Below are positions 1-7,915 of a stretch of DNA of 64,000 bases, piece after piece. The notes under the pieces were generated by a model. It saw only the letters and a list, made by a program, of their open reading frames with translations, was not told the origin of the DNA and did not search any database. A program made the position numbers and the translations under genes. The DNA is from Georhizobium profundi (GTDB lineage Bacteria > Pseudomonadota > Alphaproteobacteria > Rhizobiales > Rhizobiaceae), in assembly GCF_003952725.1 (NCBI RefSeq), contig NZ_CP032509.1, forward strand, positions 1,946,001 to 2,010,000, written 5' to 3'. Position 1 is the first letter of the stretch. Each line of letters starts with the position of its first letter.

Positions 1-149
1 TGCAGGCGGTCGGGAGCCGCGTCGACAGCTATTTCGACCGCGCCTGGAAGCCAGGAGAGGAGCGCGGGACACGCCTCGTCGTGATCGGACTTCACGATGG
101 ACTCGACGAGGCGGCGATCACCGCAGCCCTGCAGGATGCCGCGCGATGA
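1..149 (+). CDS. cobW: CobW GTPase-type cobalt chaperone, C-terminal end only (partial)
   Basis: Only the last 48 codons are present, read in the frame starting at base 3 and ending at TGA 147-149. The visible end contains the segments YFDRAWKPGEERGTRLVVIG and GLDEAAITAAL, typical of the CobW C-terminal domain: a turn with an aromatic residue, then RxTxLVxIG and an Asp-rich helix. CobW proteins are GTPases linked to cobalt delivery to the CobNST chelatase, and cobW directly precedes cobN in rhizobia. The assignment therefore rests partly on position. The P-loop and metal site lie outside the window. Confidence 0.8.
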   Translation, partial: QAVGSRVDSYFDRAWKPGEERGTRLVVIGLHDGLDEAAITAALQDAAR

Positions 150-195
150 CATCAAAACGTCGATCACGCTGTGTCGGCTGCAGGCGACGGCGGCC

Positions 196-3100
196 ATGCA
201 CCTCCTTTTGAGCCAGAAGGGATCGATCGCCGACGCAGACGAGGCGATCGATCTCGGCCAGACGCCGGGCGACATCCTGTTCCTGTCGGCTGCCGATACG
301 GAGCTGGCGGCAATCGCTTCTGCCAAGGCCGCCGGCGGGGCCTCTCACCGCTCGGTCCGCGTCGCCAGCCTCATGACGCTGAAGCATCCGATGTCGGTCG
401 ATACCTATATAGAGCGCACGGCGCGCCATGCGCGGCTGATCATCGTGCGCGCGCTCGGCGGCGCCAGCTATTTCGCCTATGTGCTCGATGCACTGCTGGC
501 GACGGCGGCGCGCGAGGGCATCGCGCTCGTTGTTCTGCCGGGTGACGACAAAGCTGATCCCGGTCTCGATCGCTATTCGACCGTTGCCCCGGCGGACCGG
601 AACGCGCTCTGGGCGTTCCTCAGTGAAGGCGGAGCCGATAACGCACGCGGCTTGCTCGATTACGCCGCAGCGATGGTGGATGGTGCGCCGAGACCGGGCG
701 AGGCGGTTCCGCTCATGCGTGCGGGGGTGTGGCTGGCTCCGGTCTCCCCGTATCCCGAGCCTGTCGAGGGGACAGGGAAACGGGGCATCGCGGCCATCGT
801 ATTTTACCGCGCACTTGTCCAAAGCGGGCAGACGGCGCCGGTGAAAGCCTTGGTCGACGCGCTGGCAGCTCGAGGCTTCGCCGTCACGCCGCTTTACGTC
901 TCCAGCCTCAAAGACCCCGTTTCGATCGCTGCCGTCGAACGAAGCTTTGCCGAGGCGCCGCCGGACGTCGTCATTAATGCCACCGGTTTCGCCGTCTCGG
1001 CGCCGGGCGGTGAAACCAAAGGGACCGTGCTGGAATCAACCGGCGCCCCGGTGCTTCAGGTGGTGTTCTCCGGGTCGGCGCGATCTGCGTGGGAAGCGTC
1101 GGCGCAAGGGCTGTCGGCACGCGATCTTGCAATGCATGTGGCGTTGCCTGAAGTAGACGGGCGGGTCCTGTCGCGTGCCGTCTCGTTCAAATCGGCCGAG
1201 CGGTACGATGAGACGGTCGAGGCGAATATCGTCGCGCACGAGCCTTTGGCAGACCGCATCGATTTTGTGGCCGACCTTGCTGTGAACTGGGCGCGCTTGC
1301 GCCGAACTGCACCCTCCGACCGCCGCGTCGCGATCGTGCTCGCCAATTATCCGAACCGTGACGGGCGGCTGGGCAACGGCGTCGGCCTGGATACGCCGGC
1401 CGGCACCATCGAAGTGCTGAAGGCGATGCAAGGCGCGGGCTATGTGGTCGACGATCTGCCTGCCGATGGCGATGCGTTGATCACCGCGCTGATGGCCGGG
1501 CCGACCAATGCCGCCGTCGATGCCCGCGAAATTCGCGAGACGATGGCGCTCAATGATTACAAGGCGTTCTTCGCAACACTTCCCGCATCGATTCAGGAAG
1601 AGGTGGTCGCCCGCTGGGGTGCACTGGAGCAGGGCCCGTTCATCCTTGGCGACCGCTTCGCGCTGCCGCTGATGCGGTTCGGCGAGACGGTCGTCGGCAT
1701 CCAGCCTGCGCGCGGCTATAACATCGATCCGAAGGAAACCTACCACGCGCCCGATCTCGTGCCGCCGCATGGATACATCGCCTTCTATGCCTGGCTGCTT
1801 ACGGTCTATGGCGCCCATGCCATCGTCCACATGGGAAAGCACGGCAATCTCGAATGGCTGCCCGGCAAGGCGCTGGCGCTTTCGGACCGGTGCTATCCGG
1901 AAGCCGTGTTCGGGCCGACGCCCCATGTCTACCCGTTCATCGTCAATGATCCAGGCGAGGGGACGCAGGCCAAGCGCCGCTCGTCTGCGGTGATCATCGA
2001 TCATCTGACCCCGCCGCTGACGCGCGCCGAGAGTTACGGGCCGTTGAAGGATCTGGAGGCGCTGGTCGACGAATATTACCAGGCGCTCGGCACCGATCCA
2101 CGCCGGATCAGGCTTCTCAAACGCCAGATTCTCGATCTCGTACGCGATATCGGCCTCGACCATGACGCCGGCATCGCAAACGGCGACGGCGACGACGCGG
2201 CGCTGGAAAAGCTCGACGCCTATCTGTGCGACCTGAAGGAAATGCAGATCCGGGATGGGCTGCATGTGTTTGGCGTCGCGCCTGAGGGTCGGCTTTTGAC
2301 GGACCTGACGGTTGCTCTGGCGCGCGTGCCACGCGCTCAGGGTGAAGGCGGTGATCAAAGCCTGCAGCGGGCGATCGCGTTGGATGCTGTTCTCGAATTC
2401 GACCCGCTCGATTGCGACATGGCCGAAGTCTGGAAAGGCTCGAAGCCAACAATTCTTGCCGATCTAACGCCCGATCCCTGGCGCACCGCCGGCGATACCG
2501 TCGAGCGCATCGAGCTACTGGCGGCGAGGCTCGTGCGCGGTGAAGTCAACTGCCTGGCCGATTGGACGGCGACCCGAGCCGTTCTTCAGGAGCTCGAGAC
2601 AAGATTGAAGCCGTCCATTGTCGCATCGGGGCCGGCCGAAATCGCCGGCACGCTTGCGGCGCTTGACGGGCGGTTCGTGCCGCCCGGACCATCCGGAGCG
2701 CCGACGCGGGGACGGCCGGACGTTCTGCCGACCGGGCGAAACTTCTATTCGGTCGACAGCCGCGCCGTGCCGACGCCGGCCGCCTGGGAGCTTGGCCGCA
2801 AGTCGGCGGAGCTCCTGATCACGCGCTATGCGCAGGACCATGGCGATTGGCCGACCTCGCTCGGCATCACCGCCTGGGGCACGTCCAACATGCGCACTGG
2901 CGGCGACGACATTGCCCAGGCGCTGGCGCTCATCGGCGTGAAACCCGTGTGGGACCACGCGTCGCGCCGAGTAACCGGCTACGAGATCATTCCACCGGCG
3001 ATGCTCGGGCGGCCGCGGGTCGATGTGACGCTCAGGATCTCCGGCTTCTTCCGTGATGCGTTTCCTGACCAGATCGCGCTCTTCGACAAGGCGGTCCGCG

Positions 3101-3921
3101 CGGTGGGCGCTTTGGATGAGGATGCGGCGGAGAACCCTATCGCGAGCCGGATGCGGGCCGAAGCCGAGGCTCTGAAGGCGCAGGGGATGGAGGAGAAAGC
3201 CGCGATGAAGCGCGCCGGCTATCGTGTCTTCGGGTCGAAACCCGGTGCCTATGGCGCGGGGCTGCAAGCGCTCATCGACGAAAAAGGCTGGGCGGAGCGT
3301 GCCGATCTCGCCGAAGCCTATCTCGTCTGGGGCTCTTATGCCTATGGGGCGCAGGCCGAAGGCATCGCGGAACGCGGCCTCTTCGAAGAGCGGCTCGGGA
3401 CGGTGGAGGCGGTTGTCCAGAACCAGGACAACCGCGAGCACGACCTGCTCGATTCGGACGATTACTACCAGTTCGAAGGCGGGATGACGGCGGCGGTCGA
3501 AGCGCTGAAGGGCGCGCGCCCGGCGGTCTATCACAACGATCATTCACGGCCGGAAAAGCCGGTGATCCGCTCGCTGGAGGAAGAGATCGGCAGGGTCGTG
3601 CGCGCCCGGGTCGTCAATCCGAAATGGATCGCCGGCGTGATGCGCCATGGCTACAAGGGCGCTTTCGAGATCGCCGCGACCGTCGACTACATGTTCGCTT
3701 TTGCCGCGACGACGGGCGCGGTGCGCGACCACCACTTCGAACTCGCCTATCACGCCTTCTTGGTGGATGAAGACGTTCGGGACTTCATGCGAGAGAAGAA
3801 TGCGGAGGCGCTGAAGGAAACCTCAGCCCGCTTCATGGAAGCGATCGACCGCGGCATGTGGACGCCGAAAAGCAATTCCGCCAAGTTCGATCTGGCCAAA
3901 CTCATGGAGGGTGCGTCGTGA
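196..3921 (+). CDS. cobN: Aerobic cobaltochelatase large subunit CobN
   Basis: CobN is the large subunit of the ATP-dependent CobNST complex, which inserts Co2+ into hydrogenobyrinic acid a,c-diamide in the aerobic B12 pathway. The 1241-residue product matches the family length. Family landmarks are the opening MHLLLSQKG, IDLGQTPGDILFLSAADTEL, GLDTPAGTIEVLKAMQ, AIVHMGKHGNLEWLPGK (the conserved HxGKHGxxEWLPGK core), VDVTLRISGFFRDAFPDQ and the NPKWIAGVMRHGYKGAFE block near the C terminus. An in-frame ATG exists further upstream at 136, but it overlaps cobW coding sequence and the family begins at MHLLL, so 196 is chosen. The gene follows cobW and is followed without a gap by a GFA-family gene. 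The partner subunits cobS and cobT are not in this window. Confidence 0.95.
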   Translation: MHLLLSQKGSIADADEAIDLGQTPGDILFLSAADTELAAIASAKAAGGASHRSVRVASLMTLKHPMSVDTYIERTARHARLIIVRALGGASYFAYVLDALLATAAREGIALVVLPGDDKADPGLDRYSTVAPADRNALWAFLSEGGADNARGLLDYAAAMVDGAPRPGEAVPLMRAGVWLAPVSPYPEPVEGTGKRGIAAIVFYRALVQSGQTAPVKALVDALAARGFAVTPLYVSSLKDPVSIAAVERSFAEAPPDVVINATGFAVSAPGGETKGTVLESTGAPVLQVVFSGSARSAWEASAQGLSARDLAMHVALPEVDGRVLSRAVSFKSAERYDETVEANIVAHEPLADRIDFVADLAVNWARLRRTAPSDRRVAIVLANYPNRDGRLGNGVGLDTPAGTIEVLKAMQGAGYVVDDLPADGDALITALMAGPTNAAVDAREIRETMALNDYKAFFATLPASIQEEVVARWGALEQGPFILGDRFALPLMRFGETVVGIQPARGYNIDPKETYHAPDLVPPHGYIAFYAWLLTVYGAHAIVHMGKHGNLEWLPGKALALSDRCYPEAVFGPTPHVYPFIVNDPGEGTQAKRRSSAVIIDHLTPPLTRAESYGPLKDLEALVDEYYQALGTDPRRIRLLKRQILDLVRDIGLDHDAGIANGDGDDAALEKLDAYLCDLKEMQIRDGLHVFGVAPEGRLLTDLTVALARVPRAQGEGGDQSLQRAIALDAVLEFDPLDCDMAEVWKGSKPTILADLTPDPWRTAGDTVERIELLAARLVRGEVNCLADWTATRAVLQELETRLKPSIVASGPAEIAGTLAALDGRFVPPGPSGAPTRGRPDVLPTGRNFYSVDSRAVPTPAAWELGRKSAELLITRYAQDHGDWPTSLGITAWGTSNMRTGGDDIAQALALIGVKPVWDHASRRVTGYEIIPPAMLGRPRVDVTLRISGFFRDAFPDQIALFDKAVRAVGALDEDAAENPIASRMRAEAEALKAQGMEEKAAMKRAGYRVFGSKPGAYGAGLQALIDEKGWAERADLAEAYLVWGSYAYGAQAEGIAERGLFEERLGTVEAVVQNQDNREHDLLDSDDYYQFEGGMTAAVEALKGARPAVYHNDHSRPEKPVIRSLEEEIGRVVRARVVNPKWIAGVMRHGYKGAFEIAATVDYMFAFAATTGAVRDHHFELAYHAFLVDEDVRDFMREKNAEALKETSARFMEAIDRGMWTPKSNSAKFDLAKLMEGAS

Positions 3922-4307
3922 CGAAGACCAGACAAGGCCGCTGCCTTTGCCGGGCCGTGCGCTTCGAAACATCGGGCGATCCGAAATGGGTGTCCTTCTG
4001 CCATTGCGAATCCTGCCGCCGGGCGCTCTCGGCTCCCGTCGCCGCCTTCGCATCGTTTTCGGAAGATCAGGTGCGTTTCACCGGCGCCGCGCCGCAGACT
4101 TTCCGCTCTTCGCCTGACGTGGAGCGTGCCTTTTGTGGGCAGTGCGGATCACCCATCTGGTACCGCCACGACGATCTTCACGGTGACTATCACCTGCTTC
4201 TCGCCGCTTTCGAGGACGACCACGACTGGCAGATCGAGAAGCATGATTTCTATGGCGAGCATCTGCCCTGGCTCGTCGTCGGCGACACGTTGCCCAAAGA
4301 GGATTGA
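3918..4307 (+). CDS. GFA-family (glutathione-dependent formaldehyde-activating enzyme-like) zinc protein
   Basis: This 129-residue protein has the Mss4-like beta-tent fold signature of the GFA family: GRCLCRAVRFE, then FCHCESCRR (CxC and CxxC zinc ligands), and later FCGQCGSPIWY (CxxC). Family members bind Zn2+; the founding member condenses glutathione with formaldehyde, but most homologues have no tested reaction, so only the fold is claimed. The start is GTG 3918, which overlaps the cobN stop (GTGA arrangement) and has GGAGG at 3906-3910. Translational coupling places it in the cobN-cobO operon although no B12 role is known. The shared transcript does not prove a role in cobalt handling. 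Confidence 0.85.
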   Translation: MTKTRQGRCLCRAVRFETSGDPKWVSFCHCESCRRALSAPVAAFASFSEDQVRFTGAAPQTFRSSPDVERAFCGQCGSPIWYRHDDLHGDYHLLLAAFEDDHDWQIEKHDFYGEHLPWLVVGDTLPKED

Positions 4308-4313
4308 TGGAAG

Positions 4314-4952
4314 ATGGCTGAAAAGTCCGAGAAGCTGGCCAGTTTGAGCGAAGAAGAGCTCAATGCGCGCCACGCGGAGAAGATGAAGAAGAAGAAGGCC
4401 GCGCGCGACAAGATCATCGCCACCAAGACGATCGAGAAGGGGCTGACGATCGTCCACACCGGCAAGGGCAAGGGCAAGTCGACGGCCGCATTCGGCCTCG
4501 TCTTCCGCGCGCTCGGCAACGGCATGAAGGTCGGCGTCGTGCAGTTCGTCAAAGGCAAGTGGGGAACGGGCGAGCGCAACGTGCTCGACAAGTTCCCCGA
4601 GCAGGTGACGCTCGCCACTATGGGCGAGGGCTTCACCTGGGAAACGCAGGACCGCGCACGCGACATCGCGGCCGCCCAGGCGGCATGGGAAAAGGCGAAG
4701 GCGATGATCCTCGACGACGAGCATCAGATGGTCTTATGCGACGAGCTCAACATCGTGCTGCGCTACGATTATCTCCCGCTCGATGAGATCATCGACGTGC
4801 TCAAGGCGAAGCCTGAGATGAAGCACGTGATCATCACCGGACGGAACGCCAAGGACGAACTGATCGAATTTGCCGATCTCGTCACCGAAATGGAAATGAT
4901 CAAGCACCCGTTCCGATCCGGCGTCAAAGCGCAGGTCGGCATCGAGTTCTGA
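4314..4952 (+). CDS. cobO: Cob(I)yrinic acid a,c-diamide adenosyltransferase CobO (CobA/BtuR type)
   Basis: CobO transfers the 5'-deoxyadenosyl group of ATP to the reduced cobalt of the corrin, forming the Co-C bond. The 212-residue protein has the family P-loop TGKGKGKST at residues 49-57, VGVVQFVKGKW, the DELNIVLRYDYL segment and HVIITGRNA near the end. A Lys/Glu-rich helix of about 35 residues precedes the P-loop, as in other rhizobial CobO proteins. It begins 6 bases after the GFA gene and lies downstream of cobN, so cobalt insertion and adenosylation are co-expressed. Confidence 0.95.
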   Translation: MAEKSEKLASLSEEELNARHAEKMKKKKAARDKIIATKTIEKGLTIVHTGKGKGKSTAAFGLVFRALGNGMKVGVVQFVKGKWGTGERNVLDKFPEQVTLATMGEGFTWETQDRARDIAAAQAAWEKAKAMILDDEHQMVLCDELNIVLRYDYLPLDEIIDVLKAKPEMKHVIITGRNAKDELIEFADLVTEMEMIKHPFRSGVKAQVGIEF

Positions 4953-5060
4953 GCGTTTGTTCCCTCACTTCACGTAGATGTGAAACCGTCGTCGTCTTTT
5001 TCACGGAACGGGTCGGCGCATGTCACGGTTGCGTTCTCGACTTCAATCGTGACGAGGAAG

Positions 5061-6218
5061 ATGATGAAAAGTTCCACCTATATCCGCGCCATCGCAGCTT
5101 CGACGGCTCTCGCTTTCGCCGCTCCGGTCTGGGCGCAAGTGAACGAGACCTATTACACGGGCAATGGCTCGATCCAGGTCGAAACGGTTGCATCGGGCTT
5201 CGGTCAGCCGTGGGGCATGGTTCAGTTGCCGGACGACACCTGGCTCGTCACCGAAAAGGAAGGCAACCTTCTTCTGATCGGTGCCGATGGGGCGCCGTCG
5301 GAGCCGATTTCGGGCGCGCCGGAAGTGGATGCCCGCGGCCAGGGCGGTTTGCTCGATGTTGCGCTCGATCCCGCCTTCGACGAGAACCGGTTGATCTATC
5401 TGAGCTTTGCGGAGCCTGGCCCCGACGGCACCAACTCGACTGCCGTCTTCAAGGCGCGTCTGTCTGATGACGGCACTGCGCTCGAGGAAGGCGAGGTCAT
5501 CTTCTCGCAGCAGCCGAAGCTGCCGAGCACCGCGCATTACGGCTCGCGTCTGGTCTTCGACAATGACGGCCTGCTCTACGTCACGCTCGGCGAACGATCC
5601 GACGCGGAGTTCCGCGGCCAGGCGCAGGATCTCGACAGCCATCTCGGCAAGGTCGTGCGCATCAACACCGATGGCAGCGTGCCGGAGGACAACCCGTTTG
5701 TCGATCAGGCCGAAGCGCTTCCGGAAATCTTCTCCTATGGCAACCGCAACGTGCAGGCCGCAGCGCTCAACCCCGAAACCGGCGTGCTTTGGGAGATCGA
5801 ACATGGCCCGCGTGGCGGCGACGAACTGAACATCATCGAGGCCGGCAACAATTATGGTTGGCCGCTGGTGACCGAAGGCGTCGAATATTCGGGCGATCCG
5901 ATCAATGAAGGTGAAGCGACGATGGAAGGTGTGACCGATGCGATCCTGACCTGGACGCCGGTCATTGCGCCCTCCGGCATGATCTTCTATCAGGGCGACG
6001 CCTTCCCTGACTGGCAGGGCGACATCTTCGTCGGCGGTCTGGCCTCGACGGCGCTCGTCCATGTCGCTGTCGATGGCGACACGGCCACGGAAGAGGCGCG
6101 CTACCTGGAAGATCTGGGCCTGCGTATTCGTGACGTCGCCGAAGGGTCGGATGGGTCGATCTATGTGCTGACCGACGAAGCCAACGGGCAGATCCTGCGC
6201 ATTTCGCCTGCCGACTGA
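5061..6218 (+). CDS. Secreted PQQ-dependent aldose sugar dehydrogenase-like beta-propeller
   Basis: This 385-residue protein has a clear Sec signal peptide (basic MMKSSTYIRA, hydrophobic core, cleavage after APVWAQ). The body is of the soluble glucose/sorbosone dehydrogenase family, a six-bladed propeller that binds PQQ and oxidises aldoses in the periplasm. Landmarks are GFGQPWGMVQLPDDTWLVTEK, GQGGLLDVALDP, HYGSRLVFDNDGLLYVTLG, SYGNRNVQAAALNP, WEIEHGPRGGDELNII and NYGWPLVTEG. The start is ATG 5061, or ATG 5064, which sits better behind AGGAAG at 5055-5060. The true sugar substrate cannot be told from sequence. A strong hairpin terminator follows at 6245. Confidence 0.85.
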   Translation: MMKSSTYIRAIAASTALAFAAPVWAQVNETYYTGNGSIQVETVASGFGQPWGMVQLPDDTWLVTEKEGNLLLIGADGAPSEPISGAPEVDARGQGGLLDVALDPAFDENRLIYLSFAEPGPDGTNSTAVFKARLSDDGTALEEGEVIFSQQPKLPSTAHYGSRLVFDNDGLLYVTLGERSDAEFRGQAQDLDSHLGKVVRINTDGSVPEDNPFVDQAEALPEIFSYGNRNVQAAALNPETGVLWEIEHGPRGGDELNIIEAGNNYGWPLVTEGVEYSGDPINEGEATMEGVTDAILTWTPVIAPSGMIFYQGDAFPDWQGDIFVGGLASTALVHVAVDGDTATEEARYLEDLGLRIRDVAEGSDGSIYVLTDEANGQILRISPAD

Positions 6219-6244
6219 TCGTCTGACGGCAAATACCGAGCATC

Positions 6245-6280
6245 AGTGCCACCGCGTCCGCGTGGTGGCACTTCTTATTT
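6245..6280 (+). terminator. Rho-independent-type terminator after the sugar dehydrogenase
   Basis: A 9-bp perfect stem (AGTGCCACC at 6245-6253 with GGTGGCACT at 6264-6272), extended by three more pairs, is followed by TCTTATTT. It lies between two convergent genes and can stop the plus-strand transcript. Confidence 0.65.
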
Positions 6281-7065
6281 CAATAGCCGATCAACGCCCG
6301 GATCGGATGGTCGGCATCCATCAGCAGGCGCACGGCAAGCGCGATGCACACAAGTACCAGAAGCGGGCGGATCAGCTTCGCCCCGTTCTTCATCGCGAGA
6401 CCCGCGCCCACCCGCGCACCCGCAAACTGCGCCACACCCATCAAAAGCCCGATCTTCCAATGGACCACGCCCATCAGGGCGAAGACGACGAAGCCGCCGA
6501 GATTGGATGCGAAGTTCAAGAGCTTGGTGTGGGCCGTCGCCTTCAGGACGCCGAAGCCGGCGAGCGCCACGAAGGCGAGCATGAAGAACGATCCGGTCCC
6601 CGGTCCAAACAGGCCGTCATAAAAGCCGATCAGCGGAACGAGAAGCACGCCGAAGAGAGCTGGGCGCATGCGTTCGGCACGATCGACGTCGTTGAGATCC
6701 GGCTTGAAGGCGAAGTACAGCGCGATCAGGATCAGCAGTACCGGCAGCAGCGTTGCAAGCACGATTCCGGGCATCACGGTTGCCAGAAGCGCGCCTGCGC
6801 AAGCGCCGACGAACGAATAGACCGCCCAACGCCACTGCTTCTTCAGGTCGACATGGCCTTTCTTCGAGTAGGCGATCGTCGCGGAAGCCGAGCCGAACAG
6901 CGATTGCAGCTTGTTCGTGCCGAGCGATTCAACCGGCGGAACGCCCGCCAGCAGCAAGGCCGGCACGGTGATCAGCCCGCCACCGCCCGCGATGGCATCG
7001 ATGAAACCTGCAAGGAATGCGGCGAGCACGAGGATCAACGTCGCTGTGGATAAGATGTCTTCCAA
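6280..7065 (-). CDS. TSUP (TauE/SafE) family membrane permease
   Basis: This is a predicted inner-membrane protein of 261 residues with about eight hydrophobic helices. It carries the TSUP hallmark near the N terminus (AAFLAGFIDAIAGGGGLITV, then LGTNKLQSLFGSASAT) and the repeated half-motif IGFYDGLFGPGTGSFF in the middle. TSUP proteins export or import sulfite, sulfonates or related anions; the substrate here is unknown. The best start is TTG at 7065, which begins just before the first membrane helix as in homologues. Longer upstream readings give Arg-rich, non-family sequence. It stands alone on the minus strand, convergent with the sugar dehydrogenase and divergent from the next gene. Confidence 0.85.
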   Translation of the reverse strand: MEDILSTATLILVLAAFLAGFIDAIAGGGGLITVPALLLAGVPPVESLGTNKLQSLFGSASATIAYSKKGHVDLKKQWRWAVYSFVGACAGALLATVMPGIVLATLLPVLLILIALYFAFKPDLNDVDRAERMRPALFGVLLVPLIGFYDGLFGPGTGSFFMLAFVALAGFGVLKATAHTKLLNFASNLGGFVVFALMGVVHWKIGLLMGVAQFAGARVGAGLAMKNGAKLIRPLLVLVCIALAVRLLMDADHPIRALIGY

Positions 7066-7231
7066 TGGAGAATGCCGCGCCCGTGTGTTTTGATCGCCTA
7101 TGGCAGAGCCTGGACGCGGCGGCAATGGTGTCGTCGGTCTGCATGCCCCGAATCGGCTTGTGCGCGCAGGCCGGTTCGTTTGTGGCGGCGCATTGGGGCG
7201 CGATCGCTTTTGCAGGCGGCCGCGGTCGATC

Positions 7232-7708
7232 ATGAAACTGCTCCGCAATCTGGGAGTTGCGCTGACCCATCGCCGCCGGCGCAATCGACTCGCTCGCAGG
7301 CTCGATCCCAAACCGCAGATCGTGGCGCAGATGCTCCTGCTGTTTCGCACCATCCTGGCGGACGGGATCGTGCGCGAGAAGGAAATGAACGTCTTCTCCG
7401 ACATCTGCGGCCGGCAGTTCGGCGTTCTGTCCGAAGAGATGACAGCGCTGCACAGCTATCTGGAGCGATGGCAGCGGCGCGACGACGCGGAAGCGCACAT
7501 CGCCTCGCTGAGCCAATTGCCGATGGAGCAGCGGCGGCGTCTCGTCGACCTCATGACGGAGATCGCGTCCGTGCCTGGCGATGGAGAGGCGGAGCCCGGC
7601 GTATTCAACCGCCAAGCGCAGATATTCATTTCAGATGCCCGGACGGCCCTCGGTCTCTCGTCGCAGGAATGGCAGCCGGCACCTGCACAAAATCACCGGA
7701 AAGCCTGA
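7232..7708 (+). CDS. Small TerB-like alpha-helical protein (hypothetical)
   Basis: This encodes a 158-residue protein. After a basic N terminus (KLLRNLGVALTHRRRRNR) comes a helical segment, MLLLFRTILADGIVREKEMN, then FSDICGRQFGVLSEEM and a second half with LVDLMTEIASVPGDGE. The pattern of hydrophobic helix, ADG, acidic turn and helix, repeated once, resembles the TerB/DjlA-N domain, which carries an acidic metal-binding turn. Function is not known. The start at ATG 7232 is chosen because upstream in-frame sequence is Gly/Arg-rich and unlike protein; no strong Shine-Dalgarno sequence is visible. It is divergent from the TSUP gene and sits just before the leader of the cbiX operon. Confidence 0.55.
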   Translation: MKLLRNLGVALTHRRRRNRLARRLDPKPQIVAQMLLLFRTILADGIVREKEMNVFSDICGRQFGVLSEEMTALHSYLERWQRRDDAEAHIASLSQLPMEQRRRLVDLMTEIASVPGDGEAEPGVFNRQAQIFISDARTALGLSSQEWQPAPAQNHRKA

Positions 7709-7728
7709 GCCTTTCGTTTGACCGGGAA

Positions 7729-7868
7729 GGTGCGCTCGACTAGCTTCGCGGGGCACGATGGCGCCCGATCGATGGATGCGGGCTGAGAGAAAATCCGGTG
7801 AGACCGACCGAAATCCGGGGTCGATTCCGGAAGCTGTCAGAGCTTCAGACCGCACCCTCATCCGGTGC
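7729..7868 (+). ncRNA. Cobalamin-riboswitch-like leader of the cbiX-cob operon (variant or shortened)
   Basis: The leader contains AAATCCGGTGAGACC at 7791-7805. A small hairpin follows (CGACC 7806-7810 with GGTCG 7819-7823), then TTCCGGAAGCTGTC, which closely follows the B12-box order GGGAATCCGGTGAGA..TCCGGAGCTGTC. GGTGCG (7729-7734) can pair with CGCACC (7851-7856) to close the structure. The same GCACC can instead pair with GGTGC at 7864-7868, a switch-like alternative. The canonical CCCCGCAAC and GCCACTG boxes are not seen, so this is either a diverged class or a decayed element. Position upstream of a B12 operon supports regulation by adenosylcobalamin. Confidence 0.5.
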
Positions 7869-7915
7869 AGCGGGCGTTGCGTGCGGATTCGCGTTCCAAC
7901 CGAGAGCCGCCGCCC

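Noticed and set aside
2515..3543. Long open frame antisense to cobN (and similar ones at 1036-2358)
   Set aside because: Arg/His-rich, no family features; a shadow of high-GC third-position bias in cobN.
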